The notes beneath the pieces are model-generated. The model did not search any database and was not told where the DNA came from. It saw only the letters and a list, made by a program, of their open reading frames with translations. Position numbers and translations under genes: made by a program. This document shows positions 45,045 through 54,128 of a stretch of DNA of 64,000 nucleotides, piece after piece; position 1 is the first letter of the stretch; each line of letters begins with the position of its first letter. Source of the stretch: Sphingomonas sp. LY54 (GTDB taxonomy: Bacteria; Pseudomonadota; Alphaproteobacteria; Sphingomonadales; Sphingomonadaceae); assembly GCF_035594035.1 (NCBI RefSeq), contig NZ_CP141588.1, forward strand, positions 744,001-808,000. Reading direction: 5' to 3'.

Positions 45045-46313
45045 ATGGGTTCCAATCGTTTCTTCCGGCCTGTTGCAGCCGTTGTCGCCGCCCTTGCGGG
45101 GCTCGTCGCCGCGACTTCTGCCGGTGCGCCCCTCGTCGCGGCGCTGATCGCGATCGTCGCCGGCGCGATCGCGCTCGCCGTGCTGGCGGCGCCCGGCACG
45201 GCCGAGCCGGCCAGCGAGCCGGTGGCCGAGGGCAACGGCGATTCGTTCCTGCCCGAGACCGAGGTTATGGTGGACGCCGTCGATTATCCGCTGCTGGTCG
45301 TCCGCGAGCGCCGCGTGATCCTCGCCAATCTCGCCGCCAAGGACGTGCTCGGCGCGCATATCGAGGGCGTCGACGTTCGGCTCGGCATCCGCCATCCCGC
45401 CGCCGCCGAGCAGCTTCTCGTCGAGCAGATGGACGGTCCCAGCCGCACCGAGCTGGTCGGCCTCGGCGGTGAGGACCGGCGCTGGGACATGACGATTGCC
45501 CCCCTCCCCGACGGCAGCCGCCTCGTCCGCTTGGTCGACCGCAGCGAAGCCCACGCCGCCGAGCAGATGCGGGTCGATTTCGTCGCCAATGCCAGCCACG
45601 AACTGCGCACCCCGCTCGCGACGCTGATCGGCTTTGCCGAGACGCTCCACGACGACGACAGCGCCGACCCCGCCACCCGCAAGCGCTTCCTGTCGATCAT
45701 GTCGGGCGAGGCGCGGCGCATGCAGCAGCTCGTCGAGGACCTGATCTCGCTGTCGCGGATCGAAGCCGAGCGCTTCTCGGTCCCCCGCGACCCGGTGCCC
45801 TTGCTGCCGCTGGTCGAGGAAGTCCGGGCGGGCTGCGCGCAGCTGATTGCCGAGAAGAACAGCCGGATCGAGATCGAGGGCGCCGACATTGCTCCGGTCG
45901 TGCCCGGCGACCGCGCCCAGTTGCTGCAGCTGCTGCGCAACCTCGTCATCAACGCGCTGAAATATGGCCGGTCCGGCGAGCCAGTCACCGTGCGCTTCGA
46001 CGAAGCCGGCCCCGACATGCTCCAGCTCAGCGTCGTCGACCGCGGCGACGGCATCCCCGCCGAGCACCTCCCCCGCCTCACCGAACGATTCTACCGCGTC
46101 GATCCCGGCCGCAGCCGCGCAATCGGCGGCACCGGGCTCGGCCTCGCCATCGTCAAGCATATCGCCCAGCGCCACCGCGGCCGGCTGGAGATCGCCAGCG
46201 TGGTGGACCAGGGGACGGCCGTGCGCGTTACGCTGCCATTGTCATCAAAGAGTCACGCAAGCGTCACAGAAACCACTTCCAGCGGCCCTAGGGACGAGCC
46301 GGAAGCCGCATAA
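45045..46313 (+). CDS. phoR: Phosphate regulon sensor histidine kinase
   Basis: A 422-residue inner-membrane kinase. Two hydrophobic N-terminal segments (within residues 8-50) form a hairpin anchor. A PAS-like domain (YPLLVVRERRVILANLAAKDVLG) precedes the transmitter with H-box VANASHELRTPLATLIGFAE (His185) and the ATPase motifs NLVINALKYG, VDRGDGIPAEHLP and GGTGLGLAIVKHIAQRHRG. The downstream pst-phoU-phoB genes confirm its role: it phosphorylates PhoB when PstSCAB/PhoU signals phosphate shortage. The start ATG 45045 is close to the divergent Tat protein gene. Its last codons contain the pstS Pho box. Confidence 0.93.
   Translation: MGSNRFFRPVAAVVAALAGLVAATSAGAPLVAALIAIVAGAIALAVLAAPGTAEPASEPVAEGNGDSFLPETEVMVDAVDYPLLVVRERRVILANLAAKDVLGAHIEGVDVRLGIRHPAAAEQLLVEQMDGPSRTELVGLGGEDRRWDMTIAPLPDGSRLVRLVDRSEAHAAEQMRVDFVANASHELRTPLATLIGFAETLHDDDSADPATRKRFLSIMSGEARRMQQLVEDLISLSRIEAERFSVPRDPVPLLPLVEEVRAGCAQLIAEKNSRIEIEGADIAPVVPGDRAQLLQLLRNLVINALKYGRSGEPVTVRFDEAGPDMLQLSVVDRGDGIPAEHLPRLTERFYRVDPGRSRAIGGTGLGLAIVKHIAQRHRGRLEIASVVDQGTAVRVTLPLSSKSHASVTETTSSGPRDEPEAA
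46239..46292 (+). promoter_or_regulatory. Pho box and -10 of pstS, inside the phoR 3' end
   Basis: Half-sites TTGTCAT (46239-46245), GAGTCAC (46250-46256) and GCGTCAC (46261-46267) at an exact 11-bp period. If a degenerate fourth site is allowed (46272-46278), CCTAGG (46287-46292) lies 8 nt further, as in the island promoters. It drives pstS and possibly the rest of the operon. Confidence 0.78.
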
Positions 46314-46333
46314 CGGCGCTAATGGAGGCAAAT

Positions 46334-47383
46334 TTGACCAAATCGATTCTCACCGCGGCAGTGGCCGCGCTTGCGCTTACCGCATGCGGCCAGGGGGGCG
46401 GCGCCGGTGGCGAAGGTGGTGCCCGCCAGCAGATCCGCGTCGTCGGCTCCTCGACCGTCTATCCGTTCACGACCGCGGTCGCGGAGCGTTTCGCCCAGGC
46501 CAACCCGTCGTTCAAGGCGCCGATCGTCGAATCGACCGGCACCGGCGCCGGCATGAAATTGTTCTGCGCCGGCGTCGGCGCCCAGCACCCCGACGTCGCC
46601 AACGCCTCGCGCCGCATCAAGAAGTCGGAGCTCGAGGATTGCGCCAAGAACGGCGTCAACAAGGTCGTCGAAGTCCAGGTCGGCATTGACGGCCTCGCCT
46701 TCATCGAGGCCAACAGCGCCCAGCCGATGAAGCTCACCGTCGAGGACGTGTACAAGGCGATCGCCGCCAATCCGTACGGCAAGCCCAACACGGCCAAGAC
46801 ATGGAAGGACGTCAATCCGGCCCTTCCCGCGGTCAAGATCCAGGTTTACGGCCCGCCGCCGACCTCGGGCACCCGCGACGCGCTCGCCGAAATGATCCTC
46901 GAAAAGGGTTGCACCGCCGACGCGGCGATGAAGGAGCTCAAGAAGACCGACGAGGACAAGTATAAGGACGTCTGCACCAAGGTCCGCGAGGACGGCGTCT
47001 ATGTCGAAGCCGGCGAGAACGACAACCTTCTCGTCCAGAAGGTCTCGGCCAATCCGGGTTCGGTCGGCGTCATGGGCTATTCGTTCCTCGACGAGAATGC
47101 CGACAAGGTCCGCGGCATCCCGCTCGGCGGCGTGACCCCGACCTACGAGACCATCTCGACCTTCGACTATCCGGGCGCCCGTCCGCTCTACATCTACGTC
47201 AAGGGCGAGCATGTCGGCGTCATCCCGGGCCTCAAGGAGTTCCTCGCCGAATATGCGAAGGGCTGGGGCGACAAGGGCTATCTCGTCGAGCGCGGCCTGA
47301 TCGCCTCGCCGGCCGACGCCCAGGCTTCGGCGGCTGCCGCGGCCACGGCGCTGACCCCGGTCGACGCTGCCCAACTCAAGTAA
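46334..47383 (+). CDS. pstS: Phosphate ABC transporter substrate-binding protein (lipoprotein)
   Basis: A 349-residue high-affinity phosphate-binding protein. The most likely start is TTG 46334, preceded by GGAGG at 7 nt; an ATG twelve bases upstream overlaps that ribosome-binding site. The signal MTKSILTAAVAALALTAC carries a lipobox (LTAC), so the protein is lipid-anchored. Mature domain: IRVVGSSTVYPFTTAVAERF and GTGAGMKLFCAG, GPPPTSGTRDALAEM, then GSVGVMGYSFLDENADKVRGI. Anchorage differs from the free periplasmic PstS of enterics. It is followed by an intrinsic terminator that should leave it expressed in excess over pstC. Confidence 0.93.
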   Translation: MTKSILTAAVAALALTACGQGGGAGGEGGARQQIRVVGSSTVYPFTTAVAERFAQANPSFKAPIVESTGTGAGMKLFCAGVGAQHPDVANASRRIKKSELEDCAKNGVNKVVEVQVGIDGLAFIEANSAQPMKLTVEDVYKAIAANPYGKPNTAKTWKDVNPALPAVKIQVYGPPPTSGTRDALAEMILEKGCTADAAMKELKKTDEDKYKDVCTKVREDGVYVEAGENDNLLVQKVSANPGSVGVMGYSFLDENADKVRGIPLGGVTPTYETISTFDYPGARPLYIYVKGEHVGVIPGLKEFLAEYAKGWGDKGYLVERGLIASPADAQASAAAAATALTPVDAAQLK

Positions 47384-47391
47384 TGACTTTT

Positions 47392-47430
47392 GCGCCGGAC
47401 CTGCTTAGCGGGTCCGGCGCATGCTTTTTT
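47392..47430 (+). terminator. Intrinsic terminator between pstS and pstC
   Basis: A perfect 10-bp stem GCGCCGGACC / GGTCCGGCGC with a 9-nt loop, followed by ATGC and TTTTTT. It lies 9 nt after the pstS stop. Because pstC has no other evident promoter, partial read-through would lower permease relative to binding protein. Confidence 0.85.
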
Positions 47431-47471
47431 CAACGCCGCGGAGACAAGCGGCGACTTAGGGAACGACCACA

Positions 47472-48854
47472 TTGTCGCTAGCAGCGATCGCCTTGCTGAT
47501 CTTGGGGCTCGGGCTTGTCGCCTGGCTGACCGCACGCGCGAAGGCTGCCGCCTTCCCCCGTGCCGGTGGGGCGCGTCCCCACTCGCTCCCTTCCTACCAT
47601 GGCTGGTATGTCGCCCTGTGGGCGGTCATTCCCGCTTTGCTGTTCCTCGCCGTGTGGAGCAGCGTCTCGGGCTCTCTGGTCACCGACGCGGTGCTCGCCA
47701 GCCCGGCGGCGCAGACCCTGCCGACCGAGCCGATGCAGCGCGGCGCGATCCTCGCCGAGGCGCGCGCGCTCGCCAACGGCAGCGCCCAGGCCGCCTTCGC
47801 CCCGCAGGCCACGCAGCTCGCCCCCGCTTATAAGGAAGCGTCGGACCATTATGGCCTGATCGGCGGCACGGTCGCGTTGCTGCTCGCCTTTGCCGCCGGC
47901 GCCTTCGCCTTCACCCGCCTGTCGCCGCATTTCCGCGCCCGCACCCGGGTCGAGCGGCTGGTGATGGGCGTGCTGCTGATCGCCTCGCTGATCGCGATCC
48001 TGACGACGCTCGGCATCGTCCTCTCGCTGATCTTCGAATCGTTGCGCTTCTTCGCCAAGGTCAACCCGGTCGAGTTCCTGTTCGGCCTCAACTGGAGCCC
48101 GCAGACCGCGATCCGCGCCGACCAGGCCGGCTCGTCGGGCGCGTTCGGCGCCATTCCGCTGTTCTGGGGCACGATCTTCATCGGCGCGATCATCGCCATG
48201 ATCGTCGCCATTCCCTTGGGGCTGATGAGCGCCATCTACCTCACCCAATATGCCAGCCAGCGCGTCCGCGCCTGGATGAAGCCTCTGCTCGAGATCCTCG
48301 CCGGCGTCCCGACCGTGGTCTACGGCTATTTCGCCGCCCTGACGGTGGCACCGATGATCCGCGATCTCGGCACGTCGCTCGGCATCCCGTCCTCGTCCGA
48401 GTCGGCGCTCGCCGCCGGCCTCGTCATGGGCATCATGATCATCCCGTTCGTCTCCTCGATGGCCGACGATTCGATCGCCGCGGTGCCGCAGGCGATGCGT
48501 GACGGTTCGCTGGCGATGGGCGCGACCAAGTCCGAGACGATCAAGAAGGTTCTCGTGCCCGCGGCCCTTCCCGGCGTCGTCGGCGGCGTGCTGCTCGCCG
48601 TCAGCCGCGCGATCGGCGAGACGATGATCGTGGTGATGGCTGCCGGTCTCGCCGCCAATCTCACCGCCAATCCGTTCGCCAGCGTCACCACGGTGACGAC
48701 CCAGATCGTCCAGCTGCTGACCGGCGACCAGGAATTCGACAGCGCCAAGACGCTCGCCGCCTTCGCGCTCGGCCTCGTCCTGTTCCTCGTCACTCTGGCC
48801 CTCAACATCGTCGCGCTCCGCGTGGTGAAGAAATATCGCGAAGCCTATGAATGA
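47472..48854 (+). CDS. pstC: Phosphate ABC transporter permease
   Basis: A 460-residue permease. It starts at TTG 47472 behind AGGGA. An N-terminal extension (two spans and a ~100-residue periplasmic loop) characteristic of alphaproteobacterial PstC precedes the conserved domain. That domain contains FGAIPLFWGTIFIGAIIAMIVAIPLGLMSAIYL and the ABC-coupling EAA-like loop DSIAAVPQAMRDGSLAMGATKSETIKKVLVPAALPGVVGG. It ends 8 nt inside pstA. Confidence 0.93.
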   Translation: MSLAAIALLILGLGLVAWLTARAKAAAFPRAGGARPHSLPSYHGWYVALWAVIPALLFLAVWSSVSGSLVTDAVLASPAAQTLPTEPMQRGAILAEARALANGSAQAAFAPQATQLAPAYKEASDHYGLIGGTVALLLAFAAGAFAFTRLSPHFRARTRVERLVMGVLLIASLIAILTTLGIVLSLIFESLRFFAKVNPVEFLFGLNWSPQTAIRADQAGSSGAFGAIPLFWGTIFIGAIIAMIVAIPLGLMSAIYLTQYASQRVRAWMKPLLEILAGVPTVVYGYFAALTVAPMIRDLGTSLGIPSSSESALAAGLVMGIMIIPFVSSMADDSIAAVPQAMRDGSLAMGATKSETIKKVLVPAALPGVVGGVLLAVSRAIGETMIVVMAAGLAANLTANPFASVTTVTTQIVQLLTGDQEFDSAKTLAAFALGLVLFLVTLALNIVALRVVKKYREAYE

Positions 48855-50127
48855 CATGACCGCCGGCGCCGCTCCCAAGCGCGCCCCGACCGACTGGAAG
48901 GCCGATGCGATGCAGAAGCGCATCCGCCGCCGCTATGCGGCCGAGCGGCGCTTCCGCCTGGTCGGCCTCGGCGCAGTTTTGCTCTCGGCCGCCTTCCTCG
49001 CTTTCCTGCTGGTGACCATGGTCGCCAACGGCGCCAGCGGCTTCACCCAGACCGAGGTGAAGCTCGACATCGCCTTCCCGCAAAGCGAATTGTTCCTCGA
49101 TCCAGCCGCGCTGCAGGATCCGGCGACAGCCGACGCCGCGCTGGCCGGCGCCGATATCGAAGGGACGATGCGCGCCGTCGCCGAACAGCGTTACGGCGCG
49201 ATCGGGCCGGCCCTGCTGTCCGACTCCGCGTGGCCGCGGATTCGCGAACGCATCAAACAGGAGCCCGCGATCCTGAACGGAACGGCGACCTTCTGGCTGC
49301 CGGCGTCGGACGGGCTCGACGTTGCCGCCAAGGGCGAAGGCGCGCCCGAGGCCGAGGCCGCCTACCGGCGCCTGCAGGAGGCCGATGCCGTGCGGACCGG
49401 CTTCAACGCCAATTTCCTCACCGGCTCGGATGCCACCGATCCGACCGCGGTCGGCATCTGGGGCGCGTTCAAGGGCTCGCTGCTGACGATGATGGTGACG
49501 CTCGCTCTGGCCTTCCCGATCGGCGTCCTCTCGGCCATCTATCTAGAGGAATATGCCCCGCGGAACCGCTGGACCGACCTTATCGAGGTGTCGATCAACA
49601 ACCTCGCGGCGGTGCCCTCGATCATCTTCGGCCTGCTCGGCCTGGCCGTGTTCCTGAATTTCATGCACCTGCCGCGTTCGGCGCCATTGGTAGGCGGCAT
49701 CACGCTCGCCTTGATGACGATGCCGGTCATCGTCATCGCCGGCCGCAACGCGATCAAGTCGGTGCCGCCGTCGATCCGCGACGCCGCATTGGGCATCGGC
49801 GCCAGCCGCGTCCAGGTCGTCTTCCACCACGTATTGCCGCTGGCTCTGCCCGGAATCCTCACCGGCACGATCATCGGCATGGCCCGCGCCTTGGGCGAGA
49901 CGGCGCCCTTGCTGATGATCGGCATGCGCGCGTTCATCGCCTCCCCGCCGGGCGGCTTCACCGATCCGGCGACCGTGCTGCCGGTGCAGATCTACCTCTG
50001 GTCGGACGAGGTCAGCCGCGGCTTCGTCGAGAAGACCTCGGCCGCGATCATCGTCCTCCTCGTCTTCCTTCTCGCGATGAATGGCCTCGCCATCTATCTC
50101 CGCAACAAATTCGAACGGCGCTGGTAA
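48847..50127 (+). CDS. pstA: Phosphate ABC transporter permease
   Basis: A 426-residue permease. A long N-terminal part (one span and a periplasmic domain of ~150 residues, DUF3333-like) is followed by [36 protein letters not shown] and the coupling loop [40 protein letters not shown]. It overlaps pstC by 8 nt and precedes pstB by one base. Confidence 0.93.
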   Translation: MNDMTAGAAPKRAPTDWKADAMQKRIRRRYAAERRFRLVGLGAVLLSAAFLAFLLVTMVANGASGFTQTEVKLDIAFPQSELFLDPAALQDPATADAALAGADIEGTMRAVAEQRYGAIGPALLSDSAWPRIRERIKQEPAILNGTATFWLPASDGLDVAAKGEGAPEAEAAYRRLQEADAVRTGFNANFLTGSDATDPTAVGIWGAFKGSLLTMMVTLALAFPIGVLSAIYLEEYAPRNRWTDLIEVSINNLAAVPSIIFGLLGLAVFLNFMHLPRSAPLVGGITLALMTMPVIVIAGRNAIKSVPPSIRDAALGIGASRVQVVFHHVLPLALPGILTGTIIGMARALGETAPLLMIGMRAFIASPPGGFTDPATVLPVQIYLWSDEVSRGFVEKTSAAIIVLLVFLLAMNGLAIYLRNKFERRW

Positions 50128-50128
50128 T

Positions 50129-50941
50129 ATGAACGACCAAACGATGAACGACCTCGCCACCCCGCAAGCGAACGGCAACGGCGGCGCGCTCAAGATGATC
50201 GCGCGCGACGTCAACGTCTTCTACGGCGACAAGCAGGCGATCGACCGGGTGTCGATCGACATCAGCCAGGAGAATGTCACCGCCTTCATCGGCCCGTCGG
50301 GCTGCGGCAAGTCGACCTTCCTGCGCACGCTCAATCGCATGAACGACACGATCCCCAACGCGCGCGTCGAGGGCAGGATCGAGCTGGACGGCGACGATAT
50401 CTACGCCTCGTCGATGGACGTGGTGCAGCTCCGCGCCCGCGTCGGCATGGTGTTCCAGAAGCCGAACCCCTTCCCCAAGTCGATCTACGAGAATGTCGCC
50501 TACGGCCCCCGCATCCACGGGCTCGCCGCCGGCAAGGCCGATCTCGACCAGATCGTCGAGAAGTCGCTGAAGCGCGCCGGCCTCTGGGAAGAGGTCAAGG
50601 AGCGCCTGCAGGAAAGCGGCACCGCCCTTTCCGGCGGCCAGCAGCAGCGCCTCTGCATCGCCCGCGCGATCGCGGTCGATCCCGAAGTCATCCTGATGGA
50701 CGAGCCCTGCTCGGCGCTCGATCCGATCGCCACCGCGAAGATCGAGGAGCTGATCCACGAGCTGCGCGGCCGCTACGCGATCGTGATCGTTACCCACAAT
50801 ATGCAGCAGGCCGCGCGCGTCTCGCAGCGCACCGCCTTCTTCCACCTCGGCCACCTCGTCGAATATGGCGACACGTCCGAGATCTTCACCAATCCGCGCG
50901 AGACGCGCACCAAGGATTACATCACCGGCCGCTACGGCTGA
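50129..50941 (+). CDS. pstB: Phosphate ABC transporter ATPase
   Basis: A 270-residue ABC ATPase with a ~22-residue N-terminal extension. Walker [10 protein letters not shown] (55-63), Q-loop in [25 protein letters not shown], signature [16 protein letters not shown], Walker [14 protein letters not shown], and the switch His in [30 protein letters not shown] and KPNPFPKSI are typical of PstB. It energises PstCA. The start ATG 50129 fits the end of pstA. Confidence 0.96.
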   Translation: MNDQTMNDLATPQANGNGGALKMIARDVNVFYGDKQAIDRVSIDISQENVTAFIGPSGCGKSTFLRTLNRMNDTIPNARVEGRIELDGDDIYASSMDVVQLRARVGMVFQKPNPFPKSIYENVAYGPRIHGLAAGKADLDQIVEKSLKRAGLWEEVKERLQESGTALSGGQQQRLCIARAIAVDPEVILMDEPCSALDPIATAKIEELIHELRGRYAIVIVTHNMQQAARVSQRTAFFHLGHLVEYGDTSEIFTNPRETRTKDYITGRYG

Positions 50942-50955
50942 GAAGGATCAGGGAC

Positions 50956-51658
50956 ATGGGTACCAGCGCACATACCGTCAAAGCCTTCGACCAGGATCTT
51001 GACCAGCTCCGCGCCTCGATCGCGCAGATGGGCGGCCTCGCCGAAGCCGCGATCGCGGAAGCGATGCGGGCCCTCGTCGACCGTGACACCGAGGCGGCGA
51101 ACCGCGTCGTTGAGAATGACAAGAAGATCGACGCCCTCGAGGCCGAGGTCGAGCGCAACGCCGTCCAGCTGATCGCGCTGCGCGCGCCCATGGCGGACGA
51201 CCTTCGCGAGGTGGTCGCCGCATTGAAGATCGCCGGCGTGGTCGAGCGGATCGGCGACTATGCCAAGAACATCGCCAAGCGCGTCCACATCATCGAGGGT
51301 TCGAGCAAGATCGAGCCGCTGTCGCTCCTTCCGGAAATGGCGCGGATCGTCGCCGAGATGGTCCGCAACGTGCTCGACGCCTTCGCCGCGCGCGACGCGC
51401 AGAAGGCTGTCGCCGTCTGTGAACGCGACCGCGCGGTCGACGATTTTTACAACAGCATCTTCCGGACGCTCCTCACCTTCATGATGGAGAACACGCACAA
51501 CATCACCGCGGCGACGCACCTGATGTTCATCGCCAAGAACCTGGAGCGGATGGGGGATCACGCCACCAACGTCGCAGAGATGGTCTATTTCGCAGCGACC
51601 GGGGAGCACATGGCCGAGCGTCCGAAGGGCGAAGATCCGACCCAGTCAGAAGTGACTC

Positions 51659-51666
<8 letters not shown>
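50956..51666 (+). CDS. phoU: Phosphate-signalling protein PhoU
   Basis: A 236-residue helical protein with two PhoU repeats, each with the acidic metal-binding pattern (ENDKKIDALEAEVERNAVQLIALRAPMADDLREVVAALKIAGVVERIGDYAKNIAKR is the first, with an equivalent second repeat ending LERMGDHATNVAEMVYF). It connects PstSCAB to PhoR and shuts off the Pho response when phosphate is plentiful. It overlaps phoB by 8 nt. Confidence 0.95.
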
Positions 51667-52357
<691 letters not shown>

Positions 52358-52460
52358 TCCGGGCTCGCTCGGGATAAAAATCCGTCCGACATCGTTACAC
52401 CTTCGCAACTGGGGCATTGCCGCTGGCGTGGGAGCGGGTCCGCCGGCCGAGGAGAGTCAG

Positions 52461-52985
52461 ATGAGAAAGCTTATTTTCGCCGCGATGCTCGGCGCGAGCA
52501 GCATCGCCATGGCCCAGAACACCAGCGATCCGCAGGACACGACCACCCAGCAGACGCAGACGACCGAAGAAGAGGCCATGGACGCCACGCAGACGGACAC
52601 CACGACCGACACCACAACCCAGAACCAGCCGGGCACTCAGACCACGACGCCGACCAGGACGCAGACGAGCCCGCCCGACACGGCGACGCCGACCAGCGGT
52701 ACGATGTCGACCAGTGGATCGATGTCGGCCGGCAGCGGCATGGCCGTTGCCCCGGGCAACCAGGCGCCAGAGCGCGACGCCCGCGGCATTCCGGTCGTGT
52801 CGGATCCGGCGACCGCGCCTGCCGGCACCAATCAGATGACTCCGGTGCCCCCGGGCGCGCAGGTCCAGCTCGGCGGCAGTGGCGCTTTCGCGACCCAGGC
52901 CGGCAGCGACACTTATCCGGCCTGCTCGAAGACCGTGACCGACAATTGCGTCCAGAGCTACGAGCGCGGCGCACGGCCCCGCTAA
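52461..52985 (+). CDS. Secreted Thr/Gln/Ser-rich low-complexity protein
   Basis: A 174-residue protein with a clean signal peptide (MRKLIFAAMLGASSIAMA). A ~90-residue low-complexity region of Thr, Gln, Asp and Ser repeats follows, then a short C-terminal part with two cysteines (TYPACSKTVTDNCVQSYERG). The start ATG 52461 has a GAGGAGAG ribosome-binding site. No known fold; it is probably periplasmic or extracellular and disordered. It stands alone after phoB. Confidence 0.7.
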   Translation: MRKLIFAAMLGASSIAMAQNTSDPQDTTTQQTQTTEEEAMDATQTDTTTDTTTQNQPGTQTTTPTRTQTSPPDTATPTSGTMSTSGSMSAGSGMAVAPGNQAPERDARGIPVVSDPATAPAGTNQMTPVPPGAQVQLGGSGAFATQAGSDTYPACSKTVTDNCVQSYERGARPR

Positions 52986-52989
52986 GGCA

Positions 52990-53023
52990 CTGAAGGCCGG
53001 GGCGCGACGCGTCCCGGCCCTTC
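52990..53023 (+). terminator. Stem-loop after the Thr-rich protein gene
   Basis: GGCCGGG / CCCGGCC with a GC-rich loop, a few bases past the stop codon, ending in CTTCCC rather than a T-tract. A terminator is probable but weak. Confidence 0.45.
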
Positions 53024-53077
53024 CCTATCGGGCCTCACTTTGCCATCACCTTTTCCGATCTATGGAAGAGGTATTGC

Positions 53078-53977
53078 GTGACAATCAGTTTTGAAGGCCG
53101 CGTCGCGATCGTGACCGGCGCCGGCGGCGGCCTCGGCCGCGCATATGCACTCGAACTCGCCCGCCGCGGCGCCAGGGTCCTGGTCAACGATCTCGGCGGC
53201 GGCCGCGACGGTTCGGGCAGCTCCGACGCCGCGGCGCTCGTCGTCGAGGAGATTGCCCGCGCCGGCGGCACCGCCATGGCCAACGGCGCCAGCGTCACCG
53301 ACGAGGAGCAGGTCGCGGCCATGGTAGCGGCCGCGCGCGAGGCCTGGGGCGGACCCCATATCCTCATCAACAATGCCGGCATCCTGCGCGACAAGAGCTT
53401 CGCCAAGATGACGATCGAGGATTTCCGCGCGGTCGTCGACGTGCACCTGATCGGCTCGGCAATCTGCACCAAGGCGGTGTGGGACGTCATGCGCGAGCAG
53501 AATTACGGCCGCATCCTGATGACCGCCTCGTCGACCGGGCTGTTCGGCAATTTCGGGCAGGCCAATTACGGCGCCGCCAAGCTCGGCCTCGCCGGCCTCG
53601 CCAAGACCCTCCATCTCGAGGGCGCGAAATACGATGTCCGGGTCAACACCCTCGCACCGACCGCCGCGACGCGCATGACCGAGGACATCTTCCCGGCCGA
53701 GATGCTCGCCGCCTTCAACCCGGAGAATGTGGTCCCGGCCGCGCTCTTCCTCGTCTCGGAGGACGCGCCCACCAACGTCATCCTCGGCGCCGGCGCGGGC
53801 GTCTACCAGGCGAGCTATATCACGCTGACGCCGGGCGTCGCCCTGCCCGAGGACGAGCGCACGGTCGAAGGCGTTGCCGCCCAGTGGGACCGGATCGTCG
53901 ACCGCACCGGCGAGATCGTGCCGCAGTCCGGCACCGAACAGGCGATGACGATCCTGCAGACGCTGCAGAAGGGCTGA
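53078..53977 (+). CDS. Short-chain dehydrogenase/reductase
   Basis: A 299-residue classical SDR. It has a dinucleotide site TGAGGGLGRAYALELARRGARVLVNDLGG (residues 13-41), NNAGILRD, catalytic Ser151/152, Tyr164 and Lys168 (NYGAAKLG). The longer-than-usual DLGGGRDGSGSSDAAALVV insertion after the first strand is typical of the dehydrogenase domain of peroxisomal-type multifunctional beta-oxidation enzymes. It may act on 3-hydroxyacyl-CoA or a steroid-like alcohol; no partner hydratase is adjacent. The start is GTG 53078 behind GGAAGAGG. Confidence 0.87.
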   Translation: MTISFEGRVAIVTGAGGGLGRAYALELARRGARVLVNDLGGGRDGSGSSDAAALVVEEIARAGGTAMANGASVTDEEQVAAMVAAAREAWGGPHILINNAGILRDKSFAKMTIEDFRAVVDVHLIGSAICTKAVWDVMREQNYGRILMTASSTGLFGNFGQANYGAAKLGLAGLAKTLHLEGAKYDVRVNTLAPTAATRMTEDIFPAEMLAAFNPENVVPAALFLVSEDAPTNVILGAGAGVYQASYITLTPGVALPEDERTVEGVAAQWDRIVDRTGEIVPQSGTEQAMTILQTLQKG

Positions 53978-53985
53978 GGTCAGGC

Positions 53986-54070
53986 GTCGCCCCGGCGGAG
54001 GCCGGGGCCCCGGGACAGCCGGGTGCGACCTCGTCCCGAGATCCCGGCCGCCGCCCGGATGACGAGAGTG
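53986..54070. repeat. GC-rich palindromic intergenic repeat
   Basis: Begins GTCGCCCCGGCGGAGGCCGGGG and ends CCCGGCCGCCGCCCGGATGACGAG: two inverted, GC-rich hairpin units around a centre, similar in style to the repeat at 44202-44260. It lies directly after the SDR gene; probably a genomic dispersed element. Confidence 0.6.
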
Positions 54071-54089
54071 TATTGTACCAACAATACAC
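54068..54089. promoter_or_regulatory. Perfect inverted repeat upstream of membrane protein gene
   Basis: GTGTATTGT (54068-54076) and ACAATACAC (54081-54089) with loop ACCA. This is A/T-rich amid GC-rich DNA, 40 nt upstream of the start codon and at the border of the repeat. It looks like a dimeric repressor operator. The regulator is unknown. Confidence 0.5.
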
Positions 54090-54128
54090 CTGTGGTAAAT
54101 CGGCCGCCTCTAGGGAGGGAACACGCCT

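Noticed and set aside
52392..52409. Pho box upstream of the Thr-rich protein gene (TCGTTAC and TCGCAAC, 11 bp apart)
   Set aside because: The half-sites match the consensus at only four and three of seven positions, and no CCTANN element follows at 8 nt.
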